A stretch of DNA of 64,000 nucleotides from the NCBI RefSeq assembly GCF_047654805.1, contig NZ_JASGIV010000001.1, positions 4,092,001 to 4,156,000 on the forward strand, in the 5' to 3' direction. Made by a program: the position numbers and the translations under genes. Below, one piece after another: positions 33,701-42,809 of the stretch. Every line of letters starts with the position of its first letter. The first letter of the stretch is position 1. This DNA comes from Pelomonas sp047654805 (lineage in GTDB: Bacteria; Pseudomonadota; Gammaproteobacteria; Burkholderiales; Burkholderiaceae_C). Below the pieces are notes generated by a model. That model was not told where the DNA came from. It saw nothing but the letters and a program-made list of their open reading frames with translations, and did not search any database.

Positions 33701-35314
33701 TCAGGGGTTGCGGACTTCCGCGCCACGACGCAGATAGAACCACCAGTTCAGCACCAGGCAGACCGCGTAGAAGGCGGCAAAGCCGTACATGGCGTACTGC
33801 GGCGTGCCGGCCTTGATCTGGTCGCCGATGACGATGGGCGCGATGAATGCACCGTAGGCGGCCACCGCCGAGGTCCAGCCAAGCACGGGACCGGCCTGGG
33901 TGCGGTCGAACAGCACGCCGATGGTGCGGAACGTACTGCCGTTGCCGATGCCGCTGGCCGCAAACAGCACGATGAACAGGCCAAGGAACGCCGGGAAGTA
34001 CTGCTCGGGCGTCGCCGAGCCGTAGGCTTGCATCATCACGTAGCCCACCGCCACCGACGCGGCCACCATGATGGCCGAGATCAACTGCGTGACGATGGAG
34101 CCACCGATCTTGTCGGAGATCCAGCCTCCGATTGGCCGCACTGCGGCACCGACGAAGGGGCCGATCCAGGCGTAGGCCAGCACAGTGGGCGCGTTGGGGT
34201 TGTGGGCACTGTGCTGCATGACGCCGTTGGCGTCCGGCAGGTGGCTGACACCGAAGATCACTTTCATGGCCAGAGGCAGGGCCATCGAGAAGCCGATGAA
34301 TGAGCCGAAGGTGACGATGTACAGCGCCGTCAGGCTCCAGGTGTGCTTGTTGCGGAAGATCGCGAACTGCTTGGCAATGTTGTCCTTCATCGTGCCGAAG
34401 GCGGCCAGCTTCATGATCAGCAGCGCGGCAACGATGTCCAGCGGGATCGCCACCCACATGCTGATCAGACCCAGCCCGGTGGGCCTGGGCAGGTAGAGAT
34501 ACAGGCCCAGGACTGACGGGATGAAAGCCAGCGTGTAGAGCCAGACGATCTTCGCGAAGGCCAGTGGCGGCGAGCCAGTGTCGGGCGACACCGGCTTCAG
34601 GTTGCTCATGCCCCACCAGCACAGCAGGGACAGCGGTACCAGCGACAGCACCCAGGCGAAGCCCGCGTTCTGGATCCAGGTCGGTGTACCCGAGGCAATC
34701 TTGCCGAAGATCCAGCCGCTGTCCTTCAGCAGCAGTTCCGGTGCACCGCCGAAGGCGCCGAACAGACCCACGGTCATCACCAGCGGGATGACGATCTGCA
34801 TCGTCGTCACGCCGAAGTTGCCCAGGCCCGCATTGAGGCCCAGCGCCGTGCCCTGCAGCCGCTTCGGGAAAAAGGTGCTGATGTTGGACATCGACGACGC
34901 GAAGTTGCCACCGCCCACGCCGCACCACAACGCCATCAACTGGAACGCCCACAGCGGCCAGTCCTTGTGTTGCAAGACGATGCCGGTGCCGATCGCCGGC
35001 GCAAGCAGCATGGCCGTGGTCAGGAAGATGGTGTTTCGCCCACCCGAGAGGCGAATCAGGAAGGACGCCGGAATGCGCATCGTCGCGCCGGCGATGCCGG
35101 CAATGGCCGTCAGCGTGAATAGCTCGGCCTGGCTGAACGGGAAGCCCAGGTTCAGCATCTGCACGGTGATGATGCCCCACATGCCCCAGACGGCGAAGCC
35201 GCACAGCAGGGCCGGGATGGAGATCCAGAGGTTGCGGTAGGCGATGCGCTTGCCGGTTGAATTCCAGAATGCCTCGTCCTCGGGGCGCCAGTCCGCGATG
35301 TCGTTCTTGCTCAT
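33701..35314 (-). CDS. narK: NarK-type nitrate/nitrite transporter, long form
   Basis: A 537-residue MFS transporter. WRPEDEAFWNSTGKRIAYRNLWISIPALL opens it; GGNFASSMSNISTFFPKRLQGTALGL and AGIGNGSTFRTIGVLF are the two nitrate-signature regions. It is some 70-90 residues longer than NarK2, mainly through a loop insertion between the halves (about LKDSGWIFGKIASGTPTWIQ and LPDANGVMQHSAHNPNAPTV). It is 18 bases after narK1 and 112 bases before narK2. Confidence 0.9.
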   Translation of the reverse strand: MSKNDIADWRPEDEAFWNSTGKRIAYRNLWISIPALLCGFAVWGMWGIITVQMLNLGFPFSQAELFTLTAIAGIAGATMRIPASFLIRLSGGRNTIFLTTAMLLAPAIGTGIVLQHKDWPLWAFQLMALWCGVGGGNFASSMSNISTFFPKRLQGTALGLNAGLGNFGVTTMQIVIPLVMTVGLFGAFGGAPELLLKDSGWIFGKIASGTPTWIQNAGFAWVLSLVPLSLLCWWGMSNLKPVSPDTGSPPLAFAKIVWLYTLAFIPSVLGLYLYLPRPTGLGLISMWVAIPLDIVAALLIMKLAAFGTMKDNIAKQFAIFRNKHTWSLTALYIVTFGSFIGFSMALPLAMKVIFGVSHLPDANGVMQHSAHNPNAPTVLAYAWIGPFVGAAVRPIGGWISDKIGGSIVTQLISAIMVAASVAVGYVMMQAYGSATPEQYFPAFLGLFIVLFAASGIGNGSTFRTIGVLFDRTQAGPVLGWTSAVAAYGAFIAPIVIGDQIKAGTPQYAMYGFAAFYAVCLVLNWWFYLRRGAEVRNP

Positions 35315-35332
35315 GTGTTGTCCTTAAGGGGA

Positions 35333-36586
35333 TCAGGCGGGTTGGGCGCCACGGCCCATGACATCGGTGCGGCGTACCTCGGTCCAGTACATCCAGATCA
35401 ACGAGACCCAGACAACGCCGTACATCAGCATGAAAGCGCTGGAGCGGACGCCGGTCAGGTCCAGCAGCGCGCCGAAGAGGATGGGCAGGATGAAGCCGCC
35501 GAGACCGCCCGCCAGGCCCACGATGCCGCTGATGGCACCGATGTTCTGCGGGTAGTCGTCACTGATGTACTTGAAGACCGAGGCCTTGCCGAAGGCCCAG
35601 GCCACGCCCAGGACGGCCAGCAGTCCGGTGAAGGCATAGACGTTGAGGCCGAGATGGAAGGTCTTGGCGCCATCGAGCGTCATGATGGTGAAGTCGGTCT
35701 GCGGATAGCTGAGCAGGAACAGGCAGATCCAGCTCACCCACATGACCCACCATGTGACCTTGTGGGCGCCATACTTGTCCGACAGCACGCCGCCGATGGC
35801 GCGCAGCACGCCACCTGGCAGGCTGAAGCAGGCCGCCAGCAACGCCGCGACGCGAATGTCCAGGCCGAACTCGCCGACGTAGTACTGCACCATCCATAAC
35901 GCCAGCGCCACGTAACCGCCAAAGACGATGCTGTAGTACTGGCAGTACTTCAGCACGCGCGGATCCTTCAGCGCCTTGAGCTGGTCACCGAAGCTGACGT
36001 TGCTGGTGACGAGGTGCCTGGGATCGCTGTGACTGAATAGCCAGAACAGCACTACGGTGCCGGCCATGATGGCCGCGTAGACCTGGGGAACCATGGCCCA
36101 GCCGAAGCTGACAAGCAGCACCGGAGCGACGAACTTGTTGACGGCCGAACCCGAGTTGCCGGCGCCATAGACGCCCATGGCCATGCCCTGGCGGCTCTTG
36201 GGGAACCAGCGCGCGACATAGGGCGTGCCGACAGAGAACGAACCACCCGCCAGACCTACAAAGAGCCCGATGACGAGGAAATGCCAGTACTGCGTGGCAT
36301 AAGCCATCAGCCAGATGGCCGGTACTGTGACCAGCATCAGCAGGGCCATGACGACGCGGCCGCCATACCGGTCGGTCCAGATGCCCAGTGGCACGCGAAC
36401 CAGCGAGCCGGTCAGCACCGGCATGGCCGTCAGCAGGCCGAACTCGGTGGCGTTGAGGCCTAGCTGCTTCTTGATCGGGATGCCGATGACGCCGAACATC
36501 ATCCACACCATGAAGCAGACGGTGAAGGCCAGGGTGCTGACGATCAGGACCGACCAGGCCCTGCGGTCGACGGGGGCTGCGCTCAT
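35333..36586 (-). CDS. narK1: NarK1-type nitrate transporter
   Basis: A 417-residue MFS transporter with 12 helices, first gene of the nar operon. Its pattern (VWMMFGVIGIPIKKQLGLNATEFGLLTAMP, GLAGGSFSVGTPYVARWFPKSRQGMAMGVYGAGNSG) is the NarK1/NasA type thought to bring in nitrate with protons, which starts nitrate respiration before nitrite export begins. Its upstream region holds no clear FNR box. Confidence 0.92.
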   Translation of the reverse strand: MSAAPVDRRAWSVLIVSTLAFTVCFMVWMMFGVIGIPIKKQLGLNATEFGLLTAMPVLTGSLVRVPLGIWTDRYGGRVVMALLMLVTVPAIWLMAYATQYWHFLVIGLFVGLAGGSFSVGTPYVARWFPKSRQGMAMGVYGAGNSGSAVNKFVAPVLLVSFGWAMVPQVYAAIMAGTVVLFWLFSHSDPRHLVTSNVSFGDQLKALKDPRVLKYCQYYSIVFGGYVALALWMVQYYVGEFGLDIRVAALLAACFSLPGGVLRAIGGVLSDKYGAHKVTWWVMWVSWICLFLLSYPQTDFTIMTLDGAKTFHLGLNVYAFTGLLAVLGVAWAFGKASVFKYISDDYPQNIGAISGIVGLAGGLGGFILPILFGALLDLTGVRSSAFMLMYGVVWVSLIWMYWTEVRRTDVMGRGAQPA

Positions 36587-37045
36587 GCAGAATCCTCCTC
36601 AGTGGCGATAAGGAGACTGTCCCGCGCGGCGCCCGCGGCGCCCATTCACCGGAGGATCAGCGTGGCACCGCCCGCCGGGAGGACGATGGCTGATCCAGCC
36701 TCGTCCAAAAGAACTAGTTGGGCTGGAGCCGGGCTGAGCACAGAAAGGCGGGCAGGCTTGATGCTTCGCCGTTCGGGCCAGTTGCCGGATCCTCCATCAG
36801 GTGCTGACAGGCCCTACGGCTCTTGACACCCGGACTCGCCATCCGAGCCGCGCGCCTCAGAACTGCCCGGCCTCATGCTTGGCGTGATGCTCGGTCCTCG
36901 CCGCAAAGAACGCAGTGCCGCCAAGACCAGGACACAAGGGAACGCATTCGCGCCGGCAAAGAGGAAGGCCCGGCCCGTAGGTCCCAAGGGCACGGAGCAT
37001 CTGCGGCCCCGCCCGGCCCCCGCAGCCAAGTCGTTGATGGGAATC
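36587..37045. other. Intergenic region upstream of narK1
   Basis: A 459-base stretch between the narL stop and narK1 start, presumably holding the nar operon promoter. I see no convincing coding frame, FNR palindrome, NarL heptamer pair or terminator. It contains a short AACTAGTT palindrome near 36712-36719. Short frames on both strands have no recognisable protein and look like high-GC noise. Confidence 0.6.
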
Positions 37046-37702
37046 TCAGGAGCGCTGTTGCGTCACCAGCACCGCCGCCTGCACACGCGAGTCCAGGTCC
37101 AGCTTGCGCAACAGGTGCTGCACATGGATCTTCACCGTCGTCTCGGCAATGCCCAGCTCCCGAGCGATTTGCTTGTTGGAGTCGCCGCGGGCGATCAACT
37201 GGGCGATCTCGCGCTCGCGCGGAGATAGCGCGCCCAGCGGGTCGGGCGGCGGCGGGGCGGCGGCGGCGGCCTCATGGCGGAAGGCCGTGGCCAACTTGCC
37301 GGCCATCTCCGCGCTGAAGCTGGAGACACCGCGGGCCGCACGCTCTATGGCCTGGGTCAGCTCATGGTTGTCGGCCGTCTTCAGCAGGTAACCGCAGGCG
37401 CCGGCGCGCAACGCAGCGCCAAGGTCGGCTTCCGACTCGCTCATCGTCAGCATCAGCACCTGCGCGCCTGGCGCGGCGGCCTTCAGTGCGGGCAGCGCCT
37501 GCACGCCGGTGACGCCCGGCAGGTGGTTGTCCAGCAGGATGACCTGGGGCTTGGTTTCAGCGGCCAGGCGCTCGGCCGCGCCAGCATCGCCGGCCTCGCC
37601 GACCACCTGCAGCTGCGACTGCGTCGCCAGCAGCGCGATCAGGCCACGGCGGAAGAGGGTGTGGTCGTCGACGACGAGCACGCGGATGGGGTCAGCGCTC
37701 AT
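37046..37702 (-). CDS. narL: Nitrate/nitrite response regulator NarL
   Basis: A 218-residue response regulator. Receiver domain with VDDHTLFRRG, phosphorylated Asp58 in VILLDNHLPG and the Lys in YLLKTAD; LuxR-type HTH at the C-terminus (LSPREREIAQLIARGDSNKQIARELGIAETTVKIHVQHLLRKL). It overlaps narX (ATGA) and is probably activated by it when nitrate or nitrite is present. Confidence 0.95.
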   Translation of the reverse strand: MSADPIRVLVVDDHTLFRRGLIALLATQSQLQVVGEAGDAGAAERLAAETKPQVILLDNHLPGVTGVQALPALKAAAPGAQVLMLTMSESEADLGAALRAGACGYLLKTADNHELTQAIERAARGVSSFSAEMAGKLATAFRHEAAAAAPPPPDPLGALSPREREIAQLIARGDSNKQIARELGIAETTVKIHVQHLLRKLDLDSRVQAAVLVTQQRS

Positions 37703-39579
37703 GGGTTCACCGCTTCGGATTCGGGCAGCGAGATACGCACCAGCGTGCCTCGCCCTGGTTGGGAGTCAAGTGCCACCGCAGCGCCCACCTTGGCCGCACG
37801 CTCGCGCATGATGCGCAAGCCAACGTGACTGTCGTCAGGCGCATCGGCTGCCGGATCGAAGCCACAGCCGTCGTCACGCACATCGATCTGCCAGTGCGGC
37901 TGATGCATCAGCCGCACCTGCACCTGGCTGGCCTGCGCATGCTTGCGCACGTTGGCCAGCGCCTCCTGTACAACGTGCAGCAACTGCACCTGCACATCGG
38001 CCGGCAGCGGCGCACCATGGCCGTCGACCTCCAGCTCCGCCGACACACCACTCTGCAGCCGGAACTTCTGCAGGGTCTGTTGCAGCGCGGGCAACAGGTC
38101 GTCGCCGTCTGTACGGGTGCGGAAATGCATCAGCAGCGCCCGCACGTCTGCAGTGCACTCCTTCAGACCCAGCGCCAGCTCGTCGACGAGGCGCACCGCC
38201 GCATCAGGTTTTCCGTCCTGCTGTGCATCCTTCAGCAACTGCAGCTGGATCTTCATGAAGGCCAGACTTTGTGCGATGGAGTCGTGCAGCTCGCGGGCCA
38301 GCATGCCGCGCTCCTCGGCAACGGCGGCCTCGCGCTGCAGCGCGGCGCTGCGCAGGCCATCCATGGCGCTGGCCAGATGGCTGGCCAAGCTGTCCAGCAG
38401 CTCACGATCCGCCTTGCTAGGCCGGGGCACGTCCCGGAACAGCAGGTCCACTTCACCCATCACGCGCCCCTGCACCGTCAGGCCGACGGCCGTCACGGCG
38501 ACGAAACCGGCCCTGGCGCAGTGCGACGCAGGCTGTGCTCCGGAGGCGATAGGAATCACGCGCGCCTGCGGAGCCGGGGTGCCGCAATGGCAGTCGCCTG
38601 GTGCCACGCAGCGCTCAGCGTCCAGCATCGCCGGTGGCAAGCCTTGGGCAGCCAGCAAGACCATGCGCTGCTGACTCGGGTCCAACCAGCGCAGCGCCAC
38701 GGCGTCGGCGCCGGCCGCCTGGCGCATGCGCTCAGCGAAGCCGACCGCCAGGTCGCGCGGTGATGAGGCTCCGGCGGCAAACGCCGTGGCTTCGTAGAGC
38801 GTGGCCAGGCGCTGCTGCTCCAGACGCAAGTCCGCCGTCTTGGCGCGCACCTCGTCCTCCATGCCGCGGTAGACCGCCTCCAGCCGCTGCGCCATGCGGT
38901 TGAAACCTCGCGCCAGATCACCGAACTCGTCCTGCGAGTCCTCGGCCACCCGGGCGCCCAGCGTGCCTTGCTCCAGCGCCTGCAGGCCGCGGCGCAGACG
39001 GTCGACCGGCGCGAAGACGACCAGGTGCGAGGCGTATAGAAAAATCATGGCCGCCGCGATCGCCAGCCCCACCAGGGCCAACTGCACGCTGGACAGCAAC
39101 GAGCTCCAGCTCGCCATGCGCGCCTCAACGGCGTCCACGAGGACGTCGATGCGCGCCACCAGCGCCTCGGCCTGTGCGCCGTTGGGCACGGGCAGGCCGT
39201 CGGACGAAGCCGTCTTTAGCTGCTGCCAGGCCTCGCGCACACCGCGGTAGGCAAGCAGGGTGGGCTCGTCGCGGGGAAGGAAAAGCGGCCGTGCGGGATC
39301 GCCGTCCACCAACAGCTGCAACGAGGCGTCGTAGGCCCTCACCAGCACCCGCAACGGCTCGCCGGTCTCCTGGTGGACCAGGCGCCAGGTCTGCATGCGC
39401 AGTCGCCCGGCCTCGTTGACCGCCGCCGCACCGCCTTCGAGCTGCCAGCCTATCCACAGCGTCAGCCCGATGGAGGCAAGCGCGATGCATAGCAGGGCGG
39501 CCCCCAGGACGCCGACCTTGGTGGCGAGACGCGCGCGATTCCAGCCCTTGTTCAATTGAATGGTCTCCGTGCGACGCAT
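37699..39579 (-). CDS. narX: Nitrate/nitrite sensor histidine kinase NarX
   Basis: A 626-residue sensor with two membrane helices (about 21-45 and 170-190), HAMP, a GAF-like central region and a HisKA_3/HATPase C-terminus. The periplasmic P-box that binds nitrate is at about 50-66 (AAVNEAGRLRMQTWRLV). The kinase box ELHDSIAQSLAFMK follows the family. The central region has a cysteine group C-x5-C-x-C and a later Cys (RCVAPGDCHCG, SHCARAG) that could hold a metal. ATG 39579 is preferred; an upstream in-frame start at 39618 would add 13 residues. Confidence 0.92.
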   Translation of the reverse strand: MRRTETIQLNKGWNRARLATKVGVLGAALLCIALASIGLTLWIGWQLEGGAAAVNEAGRLRMQTWRLVHQETGEPLRVLVRAYDASLQLLVDGDPARPLFLPRDEPTLLAYRGVREAWQQLKTASSDGLPVPNGAQAEALVARIDVLVDAVEARMASWSSLLSSVQLALVGLAIAAAMIFLYASHLVVFAPVDRLRRGLQALEQGTLGARVAEDSQDEFGDLARGFNRMAQRLEAVYRGMEDEVRAKTADLRLEQQRLATLYEATAFAAGASSPRDLAVGFAERMRQAAGADAVALRWLDPSQQRMVLLAAQGLPPAMLDAERCVAPGDCHCGTPAPQARVIPIASGAQPASHCARAGFVAVTAVGLTVQGRVMGEVDLLFRDVPRPSKADRELLDSLASHLASAMDGLRSAALQREAAVAEERGMLARELHDSIAQSLAFMKIQLQLLKDAQQDGKPDAAVRLVDELALGLKECTADVRALLMHFRTRTDGDDLLPALQQTLQKFRLQSGVSAELEVDGHGAPLPADVQVQLLHVVQEALANVRKHAQASQVQVRLMHQPHWQIDVRDDGCGFDPAADAPDDSHVGLRIMRERAAKVGAAVALDSQPGRGTLVRISLPESEAVNP

Positions 39580-39631
39580 TCTGGTCAGCGCTCCCGCGGA
39601 GGCCTTGACTTCGCGCAAGGTTCGCGGCGAA

Positions 39632-39853
39632 TCACTCCGTTAGCGTCGGCAGCGGGCCGGGCCGCTGGTCGGCGCCGGCCGGCTCGGCTGCATCCAGCCC
39701 CCAGTTCATCCAGTCCTCGCCGAACAGCTCACTGGGGTGAGGCGTGGCGACAGAACCGTTGCCACATTGCAGCGCATCAGACGGGCAGTAGCGATCGCAG
39801 CCCCAGCAGACACGCCCCGGGTTGGCGGGCCGGATCGGGAACTTCTTGCTCAT
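39632..39853 (-). CDS. DUF3079 protein
   Basis: A 73-residue small protein of the DUF3079 family: KKFPIRPANPGRVCWGCDRYCPSDALQCGNG near the start and TPHPSELFGEDWMNWG in the middle. Four cysteines (C-x2-C-x3-C-x6-C) suggest a bound zinc or iron-sulfur centre. Function unknown. AGGAG lies 8 bases before ATG. It sits in the norB-nnrS-narXL run. Confidence 0.88.
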   Translation of the reverse strand: MSKKFPIRPANPGRVCWGCDRYCPSDALQCGNGSVATPHPSELFGEDWMNWGLDAAEPAGADQRPGPLPTLTE

Positions 39854-39862
39854 CCGCCACTC

Positions 39863-40501
39863 CTAAGCTGCCACCGGCACGCTACGCAGCCGCTGCACAG
39901 GCCGCACCATGAAGACGCTGCCATCGCGCCCGTGCTCCAGCAGCAGCGCGCGCACGCGTGCCTGCCAGAGCGCCCCCAGATCAGCCTCCTGACGCATCGT
40001 CGCCTTGCCAGCGGACAGCAGCGCGACCAGATGCTCAAGCTCCGGCGGCATGGGCAGCAACGCCGTGTCGACACCCACATCCACCGCGGCATGCGTATCG
40101 AGCCGGGTGAAGCGCAACGCCATCATCAGGTCGGGCTTGATGCGGATGAGCCCAGCGCGGCTAAAGCGCCCGCCCAGGCCCTTGAAGCCAGAGCCGCCTG
40201 CCGCGCCCGTGAGCATCTGCACCACCGTCGCAATGACGCCGGTACCGCCAGTGCGCGCGTCATCACGGAACTCAACCTTGATGCCGCCGCGCTGCGGCAG
40301 GCCGTCCGGGTAGAGCTGTTCCAGCGCCAGCCAGGTGAGCCAGTAGGCCGACGCGACAGCCACGCAGGCGTGGCCGGTCAGCCTCACGGCATCGGCGAAG
40401 CCGTACTCAAGTACGCCGTCCTCGGCGCAACCCAGCACACGGGCCAACGGATCCTGCACCCGCAGGCGGGGAACATGGTCGAAGTAGTCGGGCAACTTCA
40501 T
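39863..40501 (-). CDS. Conserved FmdE-like protein of unknown function
   Basis: A 212-residue soluble protein. GHACVAVASAYWLTWLALEQLYP followed by KVEFRDDARTGGTGVIATVVQMLTGAAGGSGFKGLGGRF recalls the FmdE fold (GHxC followed by a TGA/TGC turn), a family linked with molybdenum enzymes and metal binding. The match is by pattern only. It is conserved-looking and lies in the NO-response operon after nnrS, which hints at a role in nitrosative stress or metal handling. Confidence 0.55.
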   Translation of the reverse strand: MKLPDYFDHVPRLRVQDPLARVLGCAEDGVLEYGFADAVRLTGHACVAVASAYWLTWLALEQLYPDGLPQRGGIKVEFRDDARTGGTGVIATVVQMLTGAAGGSGFKGLGGRFSRAGLIRIKPDLMMALRFTRLDTHAAVDVGVDTALLPMPPELEHLVALLSAGKATMRQEADLGALWQARVRALLLEHGRDGSVFMVRPVQRLRSVPVAA

Positions 40502-40519
40502 GAGGATGCTTTCTTCAGG

Positions 40520-41710
40520 TCAGCCAGGACGGCCGTCGACACGTGGTCGAGAAAGAACCGGCCAATAGCGCAGCGCGTACAGGCCGAAGCCGGCCGACCA
40601 CAACAGAGCCGAGGCCAACGCCGCGTGCACGATCTGGTCCGGCACCGTCAGTGGCAGCAGCACGCGCACCGCAGCAGCGGCGGCAACCAGCAGGTAGCAG
40701 GCGACCTCGTAGCGATCCGCCTTCAGCGGCCTGCCGGTGTGGCCTCGCGCGGTACGCGTCATCATCCCGATGACGAGGCCGCCCACCGCGCCCACGGTCA
40801 GCGCATGCGTGGCCAGCGACGGCATCAGCCAGCCCAGCTCGGCCATGCCGCGCAGCAGCAGATGGACAGGTACCCACAGATAGGCCAAATGCAGGACCCA
40901 AACCAGCGGCACGCGTAGCGTGCGCCAGGGTCGCCAAAGCAGCCAACGCCAGGCCTGTACCACGCCCACTGCCAGTGCAAGCGCCGCCAGCGGCCCGCCC
41001 TGCAGACCAAGCGCGTCAGCCGCCAGCAGGGCCAGCACTCCGCCCAGGGCCGCCTTCTCGAGCCCGGGTTGGCGGGTTGCACCAGCTCCCGGTATGCCGT
41101 TGTTCGTGAACATCGGGATGACTCGCCCGCCCATGACTGCGAGGATGAAGAGCACCACGTCCAGAGCCACTGGAATGCCGAGCCCGCCTGGCACGGCGAC
41201 AACCCCCAGTTGCGCCAGGTGCACGAAGCCGGCGGTGACGCCCAGCATCACGAGCAGGCCGATGAAGAAATAGTTGCGGCGGTTGCGCGCCTTCACGAAG
41301 GGCACGGCCAGTGCGGCGGCCGCGGCCAGCGGGAAGGCGATGTTGGCCAGGGCGGCAGCCACGCCCCAGGGCGTCAACACCAGCACGCGGGCAGCAACCC
41401 AGAGCGCGGCCAGCGCGGCGAGCCGCCAGCCAGTGGGCGTGGGCAGGTTGGTCCAGTTGCGGCCGGCCGTGAACAGGAAGCCGACGATGACAGCCAGAGT
41501 GAAGCCGAACAGCATCTCGTGCGCGTGCCAGACAGGGCCACCCAGGTAGGCGTGGCCCAGCAGGCCCGCATACTGCAGCGCCCACAGCGGCACGGATAGC
41601 GCCGCGAACGCGCTGGCCAGCAGGTAGAACGGCCTGAAGCCTAGTGCGAACAGGGCGAAGCCCTCAGGTCTGCGCAGCGGAGGTTCTTCAATTCCCAGCA
41701 AGGGTGTCAT
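40520..41710 (-). CDS. nnrS: NO-response heme-copper membrane protein NnrS
   Basis: A 396-residue protein with 12 helices. ALGFRPFYLLASAFAALSVPLW, GPVWHAHEMLFGFTLAVIVGFLFTAGRNWT and GGRVIPMFTNNGIPGA are NnrS signatures. NnrS proteins bind heme and copper and protect against nitric oxide. ATG 41710 is inside the 3' end of the upstream membrane gene, a 23-base overlap. Confidence 0.95.
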   Translation of the reverse strand: MTPLLGIEEPPLRRPEGFALFALGFRPFYLLASAFAALSVPLWALQYAGLLGHAYLGGPVWHAHEMLFGFTLAVIVGFLFTAGRNWTNLPTPTGWRLAALAALWVAARVLVLTPWGVAAALANIAFPLAAAAALAVPFVKARNRRNYFFIGLLVMLGVTAGFVHLAQLGVVAVPGGLGIPVALDVVLFILAVMGGRVIPMFTNNGIPGAGATRQPGLEKAALGGVLALLAADALGLQGGPLAALALAVGVVQAWRWLLWRPWRTLRVPLVWVLHLAYLWVPVHLLLRGMAELGWLMPSLATHALTVGAVGGLVIGMMTRTARGHTGRPLKADRYEVACYLLVAAAAAVRVLLPLTVPDQIVHAALASALLWSAGFGLYALRYWPVLSRPRVDGRPG

Positions 41711-42800
41711 GTCGTGGTTTCCGTTGATCCGGCGCATGCCTGGCGCGCCAGGCGATAGCTGATGCGGCCAGCGTGATCGCGAAAGCCGCGACAGCCAGCG
41801 CGTTGCCGGCGGCACCCGCGGCCGTCAGTCGAGGGTCGAGGTGTCCCCCTAGCAACCGCACGGCCAGCGACGCATGCAGCAGCCCGAGCGGCAGATAGAA
41901 GGGCCAGCCGAACGCCACCTTCACGCGGGCGACGGCGGGCAGGATGACCGGCGCATGGCCCAGCACCATGCTGAAGACGAAACCCAGCGCCAAAGCATGC
42001 AGGGCCATGTCGCGCCAGGGCAGGCCCTGCGCCGTTGCCGCCCAGGCCAGACCGGCAGCAAACAGCCAGGCATAGCCCGTGAGCAGGCACAAGGCCATGT
42101 AGCGGCTCAGGCCGGCGGTGCGGACGGTACGGCGCGCAATGTCGAACGTCACGAGCCAGGCAGCCAGCGCCGCCAGCGACAAGCCGTAGAGGCCCCCTCC
42201 CCAGCCGGGTGCGAAGCCGGAAAGCAATGCGCCGCAGGCCGCCGCGGCCAGGATTCCCAGCAGCGCCGGGCCGGCTACGGCCTGACGGCGCATCAGCCGC
42301 GTCATCTCCAGCCGCTCGGCCGCGATGGTGAAGAGCAGGAAGCAAAACCACAGCGGGACCACCGCACCGGCCAGCACGTCCAGCGCATGGAGCAGGCTGC
42401 CTCCGGCCCAGGCCACGGCCCCGGCGAGCAGAAGCAGCGTATGGATGGCCTTCTGGCGCCGCACCACGACGACGTTGACGCACACGAAGGCCAGGGCGGC
42501 CGCCGCTGCCAGCCAGGCGGCAACCTGCGGCGCGCGGGCCAGCAGCGCGAGGCCTGCGGCACCGGACGCCAGCGGCCCGGCGAAGGCCACCGCACGCTTG
42601 ACGGCCACCGCCCGCTCGATGGCGATGACCGTGCCCATGAAGGCGCAGATCATCAAGAAGGCATGGGCCACGACGGTCGCCCCCGCCACAGGCGCGGCGA
42701 CGCCCGCACGCACCAAACCGCCCGCGATGCCGGCCACCAGGGAGGTCGCAACTAGGCCCGCGAAGGCCAGTCGCGACAGCAGTCCCCATGTGCCCCGCAT
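41688..42800 (-). CDS. Multi-pass membrane protein linked to nnrS
   Basis: A 370-residue protein with about 10-12 hydrophobic helices and no soluble domain. MALHALALGFVFSMVLGHAPVILPAVARVKV near residue 265 echoes the His-containing helix blocks of NnrS, so it may be a distant relative and bind heme. It overlaps nnrS by 23 bases, implying joint synthesis and perhaps a complex. I know no function for it. Confidence 0.78.
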   Translation of the reverse strand: MRGTWGLLSRLAFAGLVATSLVAGIAGGLVRAGVAAPVAGATVVAHAFLMICAFMGTVIAIERAVAVKRAVAFAGPLASGAAGLALLARAPQVAAWLAAAAALAFVCVNVVVVRRQKAIHTLLLLAGAVAWAGGSLLHALDVLAGAVVPLWFCFLLFTIAAERLEMTRLMRRQAVAGPALLGILAAAACGALLSGFAPGWGGGLYGLSLAALAAWLVTFDIARRTVRTAGLSRYMALCLLTGYAWLFAAGLAWAATAQGLPWRDMALHALALGFVFSMVLGHAPVILPAVARVKVAFGWPFYLPLGLLHASLAVRLLGGHLDPRLTAAGAAGNALAVAAFAITLAASAIAWRARHAPDQRKPRHDTLAGN

Positions 42801-42809
42801 CGACCGCCC

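Noticed and set aside
36814..37029. 71-codon minus-strand frame before narK1
   Set aside because: Arg/Gly/Ala-rich, no ribosome site and no family likeness.
36587..37045. Expected FNR or NarL sites before narK1
   Set aside because: I searched for TTGA-N6-TCAA palindromes and NarL heptamers by eye and found none convincing, so none is listed.
39605..39618. TTGAC-TTCG-CGCAA, FNR-like, near the narX start
   Set aside because: Only 8 of 10 matches, with a poor second half, and its position would place transcription start inside narX; probably chance.
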